From the NCBI GenBank assembly GCA_949752745.1, contig OX457028.1:6506095-6570094 (forward strand): a stretch of DNA of 64,000 nt, given 5' to 3'. This DNA comes from Protula sp. h YS-2021. Taxonomy: Eukaryota; Annelida; Polychaeta; Sabellida; Serpulidae. Shown here piece by piece: positions 11,601 to 24,100 of this stretch. Position 1 is the stretch's first letter. Each line of letters opens with the position of its first letter. The notes under the pieces are model-generated. The model searched no databases and was not told the origin of the DNA. It was given only the letters and a program-made list of their open reading frames with translations. The translations under genes and the position numbers were made by a program.

Positions 11601-11814
11601 AGACGCTCACCGCACTCCAAAAAAGTGCAGTGGTTCTCTCATCCATTTTTCGTTGCTATGCAGTGGTTCTCTCATCCATTTTCAGTTGCTATGCAGTGGT
11701 TCTCTTGATTATGACGTCACAATGATTATTCATCCGTTGCTATGCAGTAGCTCTCTCATCCACTTCTTGGTATCCAAGCAAAAAATGCAGTAGCTCTCTC
11801 ATTATATAACTACT
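8630..11814 (-). repeat. right terminal inverted repeat arm
   Basis: Reverse complement of 3810 to about 7000. It carries the mirrored 162-bp array (about 8770-10470), poly-G tracts (10485-10620), the shared block (about 10895-10941) and subterminal repeats, ending ...ATATAACTACT at 11814. Confidence 0.85.
8770..10470 (-). repeat. 162-bp tandem array, right arm
   Basis: Mirror copy of the array in the left arm, with the same order of diverged and conserved units. The 105-codon frames at 10056-10373 and 5243-5560 are identical in translation, showing near identity of the two arrays. Confidence 0.9.
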
Positions 11815-11820
11815 GCGTTC
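11815..11820. repeat. target-site duplication, right copy
   Basis: GCGTTC immediately after the right end of the element, identical to 3804-3809. Confidence 0.85.
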
Positions 11821-12223
11821 TTACTTCACAATTCAGTAATAAAATGTATCACCGCACCGTGATCACGATGTTACCCAGTTGGTAAGAGAAAGAGACTGCT
11901 TTGCCGTTTGGCGGGCCGTCCTGTAACTGGGGCAGATTGCCAGCAAAGCAATATTGCCTTTATAAATGCCTGCCCATCTCCCCTCCCCCCCCCCCCCGCA
12001 AATGAAAAAATTGGTTCCAAAGAAAGCCTTGTACATTACTCTTATTTTTTCAAATGACAACAAATATGAGCTTGTTAAACGTCATTTAAACATAGATATG
12101 CCCACGTCACCTCCCTTTTTTTTTTTTAGAAACCTTCACAGTACGCTTTTAATTGGGGTACAGAATAAATAAATAACTGTTATACAAATATACAATATTT
12201 AAAGGTTTTCAAAATGTACACAT
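11821..12223. other. intergenic, nothing recognised
   Basis: About 400 bp between the Polinton-like element and the poly(A) signal of the ankyrin/SOCS-box gene. It contains a poly-C tract near 11984-11997 and a poly-T run near 12116-12128. No gene was recognised. Confidence 0.5.
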
Positions 12224-12229
12224 TTTATT
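12224..12229 (-). terminator. poly(A) signal of the ankyrin/SOCS-box gene
   Basis: AATAAA on the minus strand about 100 nt past the stop codon at 12326. Confidence 0.55.
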
Positions 12230-12325
12230 TAAATGCCTAAGCTCTGCACAAAGCAATTTTCATCACACTCTTGCTTTAGTGTGTCAACACACGCACAGTT
12301 TCTGTCTTCAAGGTCATTGATGACG

Positions 12326-13940
12326 TCACTCCTCGTCAATAACCAGGGCAAGGTCATAGAAGGACACGTAATTCCTCAGCTTCTTCGGCAGGGGTAAAGT
12401 TCTGACGCTGTCCAGGAAGCTCAGACTCCTATTAATAGACTCCCTGATTTTGATGCGGCATATATCCGCTAGGGTGCGCGGCTCGGCCTTCAGCTCGTCC
12501 ATCCACTGCGACATCTTGTGGTTGGATCTGATGATAAAGCAGGAGTCAAAACAATGCAGGAATTCAAAATGGCCGCCGACTGCGTACAGCATCTTTGCAA
12601 TGTCAAAATGGCCGAGATGCGTAGCAGCCTCTGTGGGAGAACACCAGGTGTAGTTGTTGTCAAACACGCAACGTCCGAGGACGTCGGTATTGCCGCCCTG
12701 CTGTAGCAACGCCAGCACTGTTTTAGGCTGGTTCTTCAAAACAGCATGCATCAGAGGCGTATTGCCGTCCGCGTCAACCGCGTTCTGGTCGGCTCCCCTG
12801 CGCAGCAGGCACTTTACACAATCCGCCATACCCTTCGCCGCGGCGTAGTGGAGTACCGTCTTGTTATTCCTACAGGTGGCGCTGGTGTCGGCACCCGCTT
12901 GGATCAGATTAATCGCGCACTGTTCATTGTTGTTCATTGCGGCGACCAGTAGCGGAGTAAACTGCCACCCGTTCACGTGATCCAGGTTCATTTTGGCATC
13001 GATTAGCATCTTCAAACAGTCGATGCTGCCATGTTTGGCCGCGTAATGTAACGCGGAGTCGCGCTCCACGCTCTGGATCTTCAGACTGCAGCCCGCGTTG
13101 AGTAGTTCCTGCAAGATGTTCTTGTAGCCGCGCTTTGCGCACTGCATGACTGCGGTGTCTCCTGTTTCGTCGCGGATGTCGACGTCACATCCGGCGTTGA
13201 TGAGCCTGCGCACTATGGGCAGTTTACTTGCCCACACTGATTTGTGAAGGGCTGTGCGACCTCGGTCACTCTGAAGGTCAATGTCACACCCCATCGATAT
13301 CAGGCGACTAACCACCGCTACCAAACAAAACAACATTAGCCAATCATCTTATACTCTTTTATAAATGGCTATACAAATATGCATAAAATGTATATAATTC
13401 AAACAAGATATAAAAATATATTTAATAATATTTTGTCCTTGAACGATTCAGTGAAATGTATATATCTGATCTGAAAATAAAAACAAACATTGAGCGCTGG
13501 TACATTCAATAGTTAAAGTGAAATAGGGACTTTCGGTTCTATACTTCTATGCCAATATGTCCATTCTAGAATTATACCAAATTGGTTCTAGAATTATACC
13601 AGTATTTCGGTTCTAAAATTATACCAATATATCAGTTCTAGAATTATACCGGTGTGTCGGTTCTAGCATTATAGATTTCGGGGGAGTTGGCGCATATGTC
13701 AACCATGCGACTAATAACAAAGGCCCAGTTAATTATAGTTTAGTTATTTTTTTTTGGCAAATCTGAAAAGTAATGACGCGAGTACATATGCGGGTAATCC
13801 AACGCTTCAGGAAACACCTGTGCTCGTAGCAATGTTTACTGAGGTTCTTTTTTATCGCCCACGTAAACAAAACATATGCGCTTTCATTGAGAGCAAGGCA
13901 AGTTGTTATCTTGCCAAAGTTGATTTGAGAAGCTCTGTTG

Positions 13941-14007
<67 letters not shown>

Positions 14008-14293
14008 TAAAAAAATAAAAATAATAATAATAATAATAATAATAATAGTTGAGCGCTTACTTGTGTAGCCGTTGCCGGCCGCGAGCATGAGCGGCGTATC
14101 GCCGTCCGCGTCCTCGCAATCCACGTCCGCGCCCTTGGCTACGAGCAGCGACACGCACACAGCGTTTCCGTTCAGCGCGGCACTCAGTAAGGCCTCGTTC
14201 AGTTCAGTTTGCGTCACCTCGCCCAGCTCTCCGCTCATAGCGCGCTCCAGCAGCTGACGGTCGTCCTTCACCGCGGCCTCCAGTAGTGCACTC
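12326..14293 (-). CDS. ankyrin repeat and SOCS box (ASB-type) protein, 5' exon(s) missing
   Basis: Two exons were identified: 14061-14293 (acceptor TTGCGTAG, donor GTAAGC) and the last exon 12326-13317 (acceptor TTTGGTAG). The phases fit: one base (A) from the first plus CG from the second makes a Thr codon, and the ankyrin consensus reads unbroken across the junction. The protein has about eight to nine ankyrin repeats, then a C-terminal SOCS box with a BC-box (TLADICRIKI, matching LxxxCxxxI) and a Cul5-type LPLP motif followed by KKL. ASB proteins are substrate receptors of Cullin-5 E3 ubiquitin ligases: ankyrins bind substrate and the SOCS box binds elongin B/C and Cul5. The upstream exon must supply two bases of a codon before 14293; I did not find it, so the start is unknown. 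The intron between the two exons holds a long AAT microsatellite next to the donor. Confidence 0.85.
13942..14048. repeat. AAT/AAAAATA microsatellite in an ASB intron
   Basis: A run of (AAT)n with a short A-rich interruption, starting about 12 bp inside the intron after the donor at 14060. Length variation here could affect splice-site context. Confidence 0.9.
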
Positions 14294-14966
14294 CTACGCA
14301 AAATAAAGGGTTAAAAAATGAAATGGACAAATTGTAGGCATTAATTTTTTATGTAAAGTGCATTAAATCACCGCGGTTTAATTTCGCAAAACAGCAAAAC
14401 GAAAGCACCTCTCGCTCCCCCACCCCGCACCCTTTTTGGTGGGAAACAAGGAGTAGAGAATGAATACGCCCCCTCCCTTTTTTAAACTAAATTGGCACTC
14501 CGATCGGACAGTTTCAAAATTAATCCATTTCTCCGCATTTTTAACACACGGGGTACCACAAATGTTACCAACTGCCCATTCCCCGCTTCCCCCACCCCTG
14601 CACCCCACCCCTCCCGGGGTCGATCTTTGCGAAGTCTCGTGAAGTTCTGACATGTCGCTACCCCGTAAACGTGAAGATACGTGAAGACACGTGAAGATAC
14701 GTGAAGATGCTCATGTACACGTGGTTATTGTTTACATACCAGAAATAAACAAATCACAAAACAACAACAATAGATTATGTAAAACCTTTAGATTTGAAAA
14801 GGTCGAAATAACTACTAAATACGCAGTTACAAATTGAGAATACCTTTATTGTGTATAACTGAATCAAAACAAAACACACATATTTATATCAACAACTTTA
14901 TCACCGTGTTTCTTCGGGCGCAGTCAATTATTTCAAACAGTTATTTCTCAAACGCAATTGAGTAAT
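14294..14966. other. intron or upstream region of the ASB gene
   Basis: No exon recognised. There are C-rich patches near 14410-14470 and 14580-14620, and four tandem ACGTGAAGAT-type words at about 14668-14712. The missing first exon of the ankyrin/SOCS-box gene should lie here or further upstream (towards 21 kb). Confidence 0.45.
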
Positions 14967-14992
14967 TTTAAGGCTTAGAAGACAACAAAGAG

Positions 14993-15268
14993 CAACTCCC
15001 TCCCTCTCTCCCCTCTCCCTCTCCCCCTCTCTCTCCCTCTCCTTCTCTCCCTCTCCCCTCTCTCCCTCTCCCCTCCCTCCCTCCCTCTCCCCCTCTCTCT
15101 CCCTCTCTCCCTCTCCCTCTCTCCCTTTCCCCCTCTCTCCCTCTCCCCTCTCTCCCTCCCTCCCTTCTCTCTCCCTCCCTCTCTCTCCCTCTCTCCCCCT
15201 CTCTCCTTCTCCCCTCTCTCCCTCCCTCCCTTCTCTCTCCCCTCCTCTCTCCCTCTCCCCTCTCTCTT
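14993..15268. repeat. polypyrimidine tract (CCCTCTCT)n
   Basis: About 275 bp consisting almost only of C and T on the plus strand. The minus-strand frame through it encodes only Arg/Glu/Gly and is not a gene. Confidence 0.9.
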
Positions 15269-15354
15269 ACTGCGAACATCCAGTGCTTTGCCAAATTACA
15301 ATCAGTTTTCGTTTATGGCAAAGAGCCGACAGAGAGAGATAAAAACACAAAGAA

Positions 15355-16698
15355 ATGCCAAAGCGGAATGGGATTGCCCCTCACATCGCTGCGGTAAACA
15401 AACCCGATGCGATTAACAGCACATCTTCTCTCGAAATTTTATATTTTCAGCTGCTCAACATTTTTAACGCCACTGTGGTTTCTGTCAATCAAAGGTGTAA
15501 AAAGAAATCTACATTCTTCGTTTTCTTCGTTTCTTCGTTTCTTCGTTTTTTTTTTTTGTTTTTGTTTTTTTTTTTTTTGTTTTTTGTTTTGTTTCTTCGT
15601 TTTTTTTCTTTCATTTCTTCGTTATTTCGTTTGTTCGAGTACTTTTTGGCCTCTTCATTCCATATTGAAATATCGGTATCCCATAGAAGGCCCCTGCGAC
15701 ATAAGGTCTCCAGACAAAGATTCCTCCGACTTAAGGTCCCAGGACATAAGTCCCTGCTGACACATAAAGCCTCGACAAAAGGTTACTCCGACATAAGGTC
15801 CCCGAACAAAAGGTGCTTCCGACATAAGGTCCCCGGACAAAAGGTGCTTCCGACATAAGGTCCCCAGATTGAGTCCTCTTTGACAGAAAGTCCCCAAATG
15901 AAAAGTGCGAAACACAGTTATCTTTTCACACACATATATATTCGGGGTGATTTTCGTATTTATTCGCCTCATAATGTTAAAACCCGAATTTTAGAATAAT
16001 AAAGGTCCTTGAACAATGACGTCCTTTAACCGATTAAATGTGTAACTAAAATGTATTTAATTTGATTATAACATCGCTCAATTGAAAAAGAAACAGACCA
16101 GCCAATGGGAAACAGGCTAATCCTGAAGGATAAGGCTCCAGACACATGGATCCCGTCTTAATCACTATTTATATAAAGATATAATCAAATATCATTTGAA
16201 TGAATTTAAAAAGGACTCTCAATGAATAACTGCGCAGTTAAATACGAATTGAATTTTTTACTTGACAAAAATTCTGGTATGACTTTTAGAGTAGTGTTAA
16301 CGGAAATATGAGTGTATGTTTTCATTTTTAAGTTTTAATACATTAAAATCCGGACTTTCAATGTAGGGATCTTGCGAAGAATCCTTGTTTTTTTTTAAGA
16401 CAGTGGGAGTCAATGCCAGTGGGCGGGGGAGGGGGGGGGGGCGGTAGCGTGGTGGGGTAGACTCGTTTGAATTTGTCCTATTTTGTAGCATTCATACAGG
16501 ATTGTTGCAAGCCAAGATGTGAGAATAAGGGGGGGGGGAGGGGGAGGGGGGGCAGGACTTCTGCTTCCACAACAAAACCCAAAGGGCTAACCACTCTCGT
16601 TCCATGACCTTATATTCCTACGCCTGTAGCGGGTTCAGAATATTTTTTACAAAAACAGCACCAGAGTGACAGTTCTTAATAATTCCCGTTTGACTTGT

Positions 16699-16751
<53 letters not shown>

Positions 16752-17185
16752 CTCATACCTCATTGTTGTTAATCCTTTCTTTGTTATTCAACTGTTTTTA
16801 AAATTCAACAAGTTTAACGATCACGTCTTTTCTTCTTAAAAGCATCGTTCCATCTGAGTTAGAACGAACAAGTTAGCTACGCACATCGCGGCCCCGATCT
16901 ACGTCCTTTGTTTATCAGCCTCGTGAAGATTACTCAATGTTTTGAGTATCCGGGTAACTTGGAAACACGTGATGAAAATAAACAACAACAACAAAGATTT
17001 ATTCTCCAGACTGCGTAGCAGTTATGTACCAGTGTAAAAGACAGCCTGTTCGATAAACCGAAAGGATTTGTTATAATATCTTACAGATGTTTTATATTTT
17101 TTTACATGTGCTAACGATTGTTTCCTTAATCACAATATGGCGACGATGTGGTGACAACATTGTAGCATGTGCCAACCCTCTACTT
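15355..17185. other. non-coding, several simple repeats
   Basis: No gene recognised. Contents: poly-T/TTCTTCG-rich stretch 15515-15630; about six degenerate copies of a 28-31 bp unit around ACATAAGGTCCCCAGACAAA at 15695-15880; G-tracts at 16425-16445 and 16529-16552; an (AAT)n microsatellite at 16701-16751. Confidence 0.55.
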
Positions 17186-17189
17186 AATA

Positions 17190-17855
17190 TTTAGTATCCA
17201 CATATGGTTGTCATATATGTGAGATGTGATTTCAGCATGTCAACAACATACGTTTTTTCATATATGTGTGATTTGATTTCAGCATGTCAGCAACATATGT
17301 TTGTCACATATGTGTGATGTGATTTCAGCATGCTAACAACATATGCTTGTCATATATGTGAGATGTGATTTCAGCATGTCAACAACATGTGTTTGTCACA
17401 TATGTGAGATGTGATTTCAGCATTTCAACAACATATGTTTTTTCATATATGTGTGATGTGATTTCAGCATGCTAACAACATATGCTTGTCATATATGCGG
17501 ATTGTGATTTCAGCATGTCAACAACATATGCTTGTCATGTATGTGAGATGTGATTTCAGCATGTCAACAACATATGTTTTGTCATATATGTGGAATATAA
17601 TTTCAGCATGTCAACAACATATGCTTGTGATATATGTGAGATGTGATGTCAACATGTCAACAACATATGCTTGTGATATATGTGAGATGTGATGTCAACA
17701 TGTCAACAACATATGCTTGTGATATATGTGGGATGTGATGTCAACATGTCAACAACATATGCTTGTTATATATGTGAGATGTGATGTCAACATGTCAACA
17801 ACATATGCTTGTGATATATGTGGGATGTGGTTTCAGCAGCATATGGTTACCTCAA
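17190..17855. repeat. 46-bp minisatellite
   Basis: About 14 copies of a unit containing CAACAACATATGCTTGT and GTGAGATGTGATTTCAGCATG. The later copies are nearly identical; the earlier ones vary more. Confidence 0.85.
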
Positions 17856-18505
17856 TTTACAACCATATTATAAAAAAACGTATAGTGACTATAAACTTTA
17901 GTTCTGCTGGTTTAAGGATTAAATTTTGTGGGTAAAGACAAGCAGAGAATGAGTTCAGGAGGAAGACCTCATTATGAAATGGTCGGTTTCTCAGATGGGC
18001 ACGGATCCAGATCCAGATCCCGAGCCTTGCCAAGTTTACTCGCTTACAGAATGTTAGCGCAAATCCATTACGTGGATCCTGTTTTTCTTTTAAAGTGGCC
18101 ATTGTCCTTCAAACGGTACCTTTGGTGCTGAGAAAAGTAATCACAATCACCGTCTGTTGTTTTCTTTTTCTTTTTATTTATTTATTTATTTATTATTTTT
18201 TTAGCCTTGATGCGATCATTTTTTGAGAGTTTTAAATCAAGACTAATACCGAGATGGCAGCTCTAAATGCAACGTCATGGCTTTGAACAAAGTCGCAAAT
18301 GAACTGGATAAAACTGCGTTCCTTTGTTTATGAACTGTAAAAAAAGGAACGAAAAGCAAGTCGCAAAAAAGCCAGCATTACAATGTAGAAGTGCCCAGGG
18401 CGGGGCAGTATTACACATTACAGTGTATGTGAGTGTCCAGGGTGGGGCTACTTTTATCTTTCCGCCGCACCCCAAAGTCTTCCTCACTTAACTCCAAACC
18501 GACGT
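17856..18505. other. non-coding, nothing recognised
   Basis: Unique-looking sequence with a short TTTA run near 18175-18195 and a repeated phrase GTGTCCAGGGTGGGGC/GTGCCCAGGGCGGGGC at about 18390-18450. No supportable gene. Confidence 0.5.
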
Positions 18506-18509
18506 CCAT

Positions 18510-18690
18510 AAACAAGACACACTGAACACACCGCTCCTAAACAAATCACACTGAACACGCCGACCGTAAACAAAACACAGTATCACGCCCCTCGTAAACA
18601 AAACGTACTGAACACGCCGACCGTAAACAAAACACACTGAACACCGTTCTTCGACAAAACACATTGAACACGCCGCTCGTCAACAGCACA
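18510..18690. repeat. about 30-bp degenerate minisatellite
   Basis: Five to six copies of a unit with AAACAAAACACACTGAACAC followed by GCCG(A/C)CCGT. Confidence 0.75.
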
Positions 18691-18814
18691 TACTTAGTGA
18701 CCAAGGCGTTCAAAAACAAAACACAATTCCCAGTAAGCATTGCGGCGCTGGACAGACTTGCACGCGACATCCGTTTATGTTTATGGAAGCCAAAACAACG
18801 TTTACCTTCCGACA

Positions 18815-19280
18815 TTCAATAGACGTCGAATATCCCACATCTAATCAATGTTGTGAAAAGGTTGTAAATAGCAAATCAAAGCAACGTCTCTGGACGTTTT
18901 GAAGACGTCAGGAAAGTATTAATTTAGAATCACTGTCAAGACATTTAACTATCATAATGTAGTCACCCCCCGTCACAGTCGATTTCCATCGGACGTCTAT
19001 ACAAAGTTGATTTTTCGACGTCTGTCGAACGTCGGTTTTCCCTCCTTCTATTCAACGTTGCACCACAGACGTTGATTAGGCGCCGGAAAAAGTCGTGTTT
19101 TTTGCTGGGACCAAAAGCAACGTCTGAGCAACGTTGCTTACTCAACGTCTTTCGGCGTTGTATCAGAGAAGTTGGTAAGATGTTGATCTTTGGTCGCAAC
19201 TGGCCTCAATCAAAGTACATCCAGAGTTACTGTTGTGGTTATGGTTGGCCGACGTTTGCAACCTCAAATCGATGATGATC
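18815..19280. repeat. dispersed AACGTTG-rich repeat
   Basis: Sequence enriched in AACGTC/AACGTTG words (for example CAACGTCTGAGCAACGTTGC). A related stretch occurs at about 36170-36420, so this is a dispersed repeat. No coding potential was recognised. Confidence 0.5.
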
Positions 19281-19319
19281 GACCTTAGAATGTTTACTGG
19301 ATTAGTGAACACGTCAGTC

Positions 19320-19565
19320 ATAAAAACAAAACACACTCAGTAAACATTTCACTCATGAAACAAAACGCACTCATTAAACATTTCACTCATGAAACAAAAC
19401 GCACTCAGTAAACATTTCACTCATGAAACAAAACACACTCAGTAAACATTTCACCCATGAAACAAAACACACTCAGTAAACATTTCACTCCTGAAACAAA
19501 ACGCACTCAGTAAACACGTCACCCGTAAAACAAAACACACTCAGAGAATCGTTACTCATGAAACA
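19320..19565. repeat. 34-bp minisatellite
   Basis: Seven copies of a unit containing AAACAAAACACACTCAGTAA and CATTTCACTCATG. Confidence 0.85.
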
Positions 19566-19609
19566 AAACACTTTGGGCAGGAGAACCGCTCAGAAAAAAG
19601 GAAACACTG

Positions 19610-20360
19610 AATATGCAAACTGTCCACAAACGAACAAACAAACAAACAAGAACAAGTGAAGCTTGGCGCACTGCCCCACAAACGCACAAACAAACAAACA
19701 CACGTGATGCTTGGCACACTGCCCCACAAACGAACAAACAAACACAAGAACACGCAAAACTTGGCACACTGCCCCACAAACAAACAAACAAACACACAAG
19801 AACCCGTGATGTTGGCACAGTACCTCACAAACAAACAAACAAACACACAAGAACATATGATGCTTGGCACACTGTCCCACAAACGAACAAACAAACAAAC
19901 ACACGTGATGCTTGGCACACTGTCCCACAAACGAACAAACAAACAAACACACGTGATGCTTGGCATACTGTCCCATAAACGAACAAACAAACAAACACAC
20001 TTAATGCTTGGCACACTGTCCCACAAACAAACAAACAAACAAACGAACAAACAAACACACAAGAACACGTGATGCTGGGCACACTGCCCCATAAACAACA
20101 AATAAACACATAAGAACGCGTGATGCTTCACACACTACCCCACAAACAAACAAACAAACAAACACACAAGCACACGTGATACTTGGCACACTGCCCCACA
20201 AACGAACAAACAAACAAACAAACACACGTGATGCTTGGCACGCTGCCCCACAAACGAACAAACAAACACACAAGAACACGTGAAGCTTGGCACACTGCCC
20301 CACAAACAAACGAACAAACACACAAGCACACTTGAAGCTTGGCACACTGCCCCGCAAACG
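19610..20360. repeat. ACAAACAAACA-based minisatellite
   Basis: About 14 copies of a 45-65 bp unit. Each has a variable run of ACAAACAA followed by CACGTGATGCTTGGCACACT and GCCCCACAAACGA. The Cys/Val/Phe-rich minus-strand frames across it are repeat artefacts. Confidence 0.85.
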
Positions 20361-20956
20361 TTACATTATTACCGAATGCCTGAAGGCCGCAGATCTAGCA
20401 TTACACCAGATAACACGAAGGAAGATTCATCACCCTCATTAGAGCCCACCAGCTAGGATCCAATGCTCATCCTAAAATCGGGCCATACCTTCTTCCTTAT
20501 CTACTTCCAGGCGCGTCACTCGGTGTCATTTGGGAGGGAGGGTGAGGAGGGGGAGGGGAGGGGTGTTGGTAGAGGGGAGGGGATACGGGAAGGGGGAGGG
20601 GGAAGTAGCAACTGTTAAGGGGCAATGCACCGGGGACGAGGGCGGGAGGTATGAGATTTGTGGCTCTGCGCACGGGTCACTCAGAAATGTTGTATGTAGG
20701 TGGGATGGTGGGGGATGGGGGTGGAGGGGAGGGGTAAGGGCACCAGAGATGATTCCGTTTTTCACTCAGTCAGTGATGTTTTCGAAATCACAAATAAATG
20801 AATGAATAAATAAATAAATAAATAAATAAAAGAAAAAAGAAAACATAGATATTCTTTTCAAATTTAGTAAAATCGACATTTTCAAGTTATATTTTATATA
20901 TCTCCGGGGAAGGGAATGTTTTACGATTTAGGATGTTTTACGGACTGAGGGTGTAC
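20361..20956. other. non-coding between minisatellite and 3' end of the 446-aa gene
   Basis: A GA/G-rich stretch (about 20530-20740) and an (AAAT)n run (about 20800-20830). No gene recognised. Confidence 0.5.
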
Positions 20957-20962
20957 TTTATT
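20957..20962 (-). terminator. candidate poly(A) signal of the 446-aa ankyrin gene
   Basis: AATAAA on the minus strand about 210 nt beyond the stop codon at 21172. Confidence 0.45.
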
Positions 20963-21171
20963 TAGGACGATGGTCATTATCATATGACCATGACTCCTGT
21001 TATACACCCGTAAAACACTAACGTTTACCCTCCCTCCTCGCTTCCCCCTCCCTTAAAACTTTTTGTTCGCTGGTGATCTTATTCCCGGAGTTCCACCGTA
21101 CCCCATCCATTTCAGTAATCGATATGACAAAAATGAGGGTCTGAGCTGGGTTCTTCGTGGCCATAGTGTTT

Positions 21172-24100
21172 CTAAACATGCTGGTAGTTGACACCGTGAC
21201 ATGTGCATCCGGGTAATTTTGTGCATATCCTGCTGCTTATCCGTGGCAGAGGTGCTTTGACTCTTTGCGTGAAGATTTTCTCGCCCTCTGATTCGCTGCT
21301 GCTGCTGAATGCCCGCCATGACGTGTTGCATTTCGATTGGTTGCTGATCTGAACGAGTCTTGCTTTCGGTAGCTGTTTTCTGGCTATGACCTTGCGCAGG
21401 TCACCTGTGATTGGTTGAGGTATCGGTGACGCCAGAATTCTGGGTGAAACAGGTGCTTCCGGTGTGAGATCACCATCTCGCCTGAAATGTGAAAATAATG
21501 CAAAACACCAACTCACTGCTGTAGCCTTAAAATTTGCATAAAACTCGACGATGTTGAGCATGCTGTGGTTTCTAATAACAGCCGCACAAATTGCATTTTG
21601 GCAATTTTATTGTGTGAACCGTAAATTCACAGGTATCTGGTTGTTTGCGTCCGACTGTGGTTCGAGGGCTGTATGCTATATGGGTTTGTGACTCGAGTAG
21701 CTGACTGAGGGGTGGGTCTACAGTTGGGTTTATGGGTCACATGTCTGACTGAGGGGTGGGTCTACAGTTGGGTTTATGGGTCACATGTCTGACTGAGGGG
21801 TGGGTCTACAGCTGGGTTTATGGGTCACATGTCTGACTGAGGGGTGGGTCTACAGTTGGGTTTATGGGTCACAAGTCTGACTGAGGGGTGGGTCTACAGT
21901 TGGGTTTATGGGTCACATGTCTGACTGAGGGGTGGGTCTACAGCTGGGTTTATGGGTCACATGTCTGACTGAGGGGTGGGTCTACAGTTGGGTTTATGGG
22001 TCACAAGTCTGACTGAGGGGTGGGTCTACAGTTGGGTTTATGGGTCACATGTCTGACTGAGTGATGTGTGCACAGTTCACTTTATGAGTCATATCTCTAT
22101 AACTGAGGGATATGTGCACAGTTGAATCTGTAAGCTTCTGATGCAGTTGAGGACAGTGTGTTCAGCTGGGGTAAACAACAGATCTGATCAAAGACGATCA
22201 ATTAGAATTGCATTATGGTATACTTGTAGCAGGGCGGCGCGTGTAAAATTGGTCACTGCGGCCAGAGGCTTGACTCAGTTCCTTACTTGGGTTTAGCGGC
22301 GGCTGGTCGGAAGGAAGGCGTATTCTGCTCCTCATAGATGTTGAACATGGTGTGTAGCTGCCGGGCGGGCACGAACAGACACTTGTTCCGGGGCGTGATG
22401 GGCGAACTGTAGGCGTCCACTTCCTCGCCGCTGTCAGAGTCAACGCAGGCCTCGGTGCTCGACGTCAGCGACACCTTGATGTGACAGTACACAAAATATA
22501 CACACAAAATACACAGCAAAATACACACAAAATACACACGCAAAATATACACACAAAATACACACAAAACACAAGCACAAAATACACACACAAAATACAC
22601 AGCAAAATACACACAAAATACACACAGAACACACACGCAAAATATACACACAAAATATACACACAAAACACACAACAAAATATACACACAAAATACACAC
22701 GCAAAATATACACACAAAATACACACAAAACACAAGCACAAAATACACACACAAAATACACAGCAAAATACACACAAAATACACACAGAACACACACGCA
22801 AAATATACACACAAAATATACACACAAAACACACAACAAAATATACACACAAAATACATATAAACACACAGAAACCACAAGCACAAAATAAACACACAAA
22901 ATACACGTACAAAATACACACAAAATACACACAAAACACACACGCAAAACATACACACAAAATACACACAAAACACAAGCACAAAATATACACACAAAAT
23001 ACACCTACAAAATACACACAAAATACACACAAAACACCCACGCAAAATGTACGCACAAAATACACATAAAACACACAGAAAACACAAGCACAAAATAAAC
23101 ACACAAAATACTGAACAAAATACACACAAAATACACAACAAAATACACACAAAATACACAACTGTGATGGCAACTATATGAAGGTATGACCACAGAACGA
23201 GTGTGCCCACATACATATTGAGGAATAAGCAAAACAATTAATGGTTTGGTTTGTGCTGTATAGCGTTTTGCTAAGCGGGCCGGCAATACTTCTTATCTAA
23301 GAACATGCTTTTTGCATAACGTTACACGCAGTGAGAAGTGTTTTGCAGAAGAAAACTGGCTTGTTACATCGCCACCCCCCCCCCCCCCCGATTCCCGCCT
23401 CCCTCCCTCCCGCCGCAAACATTTCTGGCATTGTACATAAATTGTAATATTAACACACGCATAGCCTCACCCCCACCCCCCCTCCCCGCCAACTGTTTCT
23501 ATTGATTGTCCCAAAAGCAACTTACAGTGCGCGTGGAGAGTGGCGTATCGGGTCGTTTGTGTCTCACACGAGCTCTACAGGCCTCCCGCATGGAACCATC
23601 AGTACTACACGACACCTCTGATCCGTACGTCGAGTCCTGATCCACCTCCTCCTCATCAGAATCCAGATACGTCGGGATCCCTGTCCTCCTTGCCGCCACG
23701 TCCTCGCGTATCCGGATCGTACGTAAGCAAGAGCTCGTCAGCGCGGGAAGGAAGCGCGGCGTGTCCGCGTCATCCTGCGCGCGCACGTTGGCGCGGCGGA
23801 GATTCGACCACATCTCGGCGTACGTCAGGTCGTTCGGTCCCTTCATCGACAGGCCCACCGTGGCCTGGCCTTGGTATATGAGAATGGTCGCGCAGACGTC
23901 ATGACCGAGCTACAAGACAGAAATCATATCCGAGCTATAAGTCAGCACTGGATTGCGATCTGAGAGCACTCGACTCAGGTCTTAGAGCACTGACTTGAGG
24001 TGAGGTTTTGGAGCACTGACTGGAGGTTTTACGTCACTGACGTGGTTTTTTGGAGCACTGGAGTGATGTTTTAGAGCACTAACTTGAGGTCTTTGAGCAC

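Larger units (their letters stand above)
3810..11814. mobile_element. Polinton-like element with giant terminal inverted repeats (non-autonomous)
   Basis: An 8,005-bp element bounded by GCGTTC direct repeats. It begins AGTAGTTATATAATGAG and ends with the exact complement. The inverted repeats reach inward to about 7000 and back from about 8630, so roughly 80% of the element is repeat. Three overlapping frames in the outer 0.8 kb translate identically in both arms, so the arms are nearly identical there. Ends beginning AGT and a 6-bp duplication are Polinton/Maverick hallmarks. The 1.6-kb centre contains a zinc-finger gene but no polymerase, integrase, ATPase, protease or capsid gene, so movement would need enzymes in trans. 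It shares sequence blocks with the Polinton-like element starting at 55757. Near-identical arms suggest recent insertion or arm-to-arm conversion. Confidence 0.85.

Noticed and set aside
19556..20357. Cys-rich frames of up to 191 codons
   Set aside because: Artefacts of the ACAAACAAACA minisatellite on the opposite strand.
22283..23237. Cys/Val/Phe-rich frames of 179-296 codons
   Set aside because: They read the ACACAAAAT satellite in intron 2; only the last about 63 codons of one frame are a real exon.
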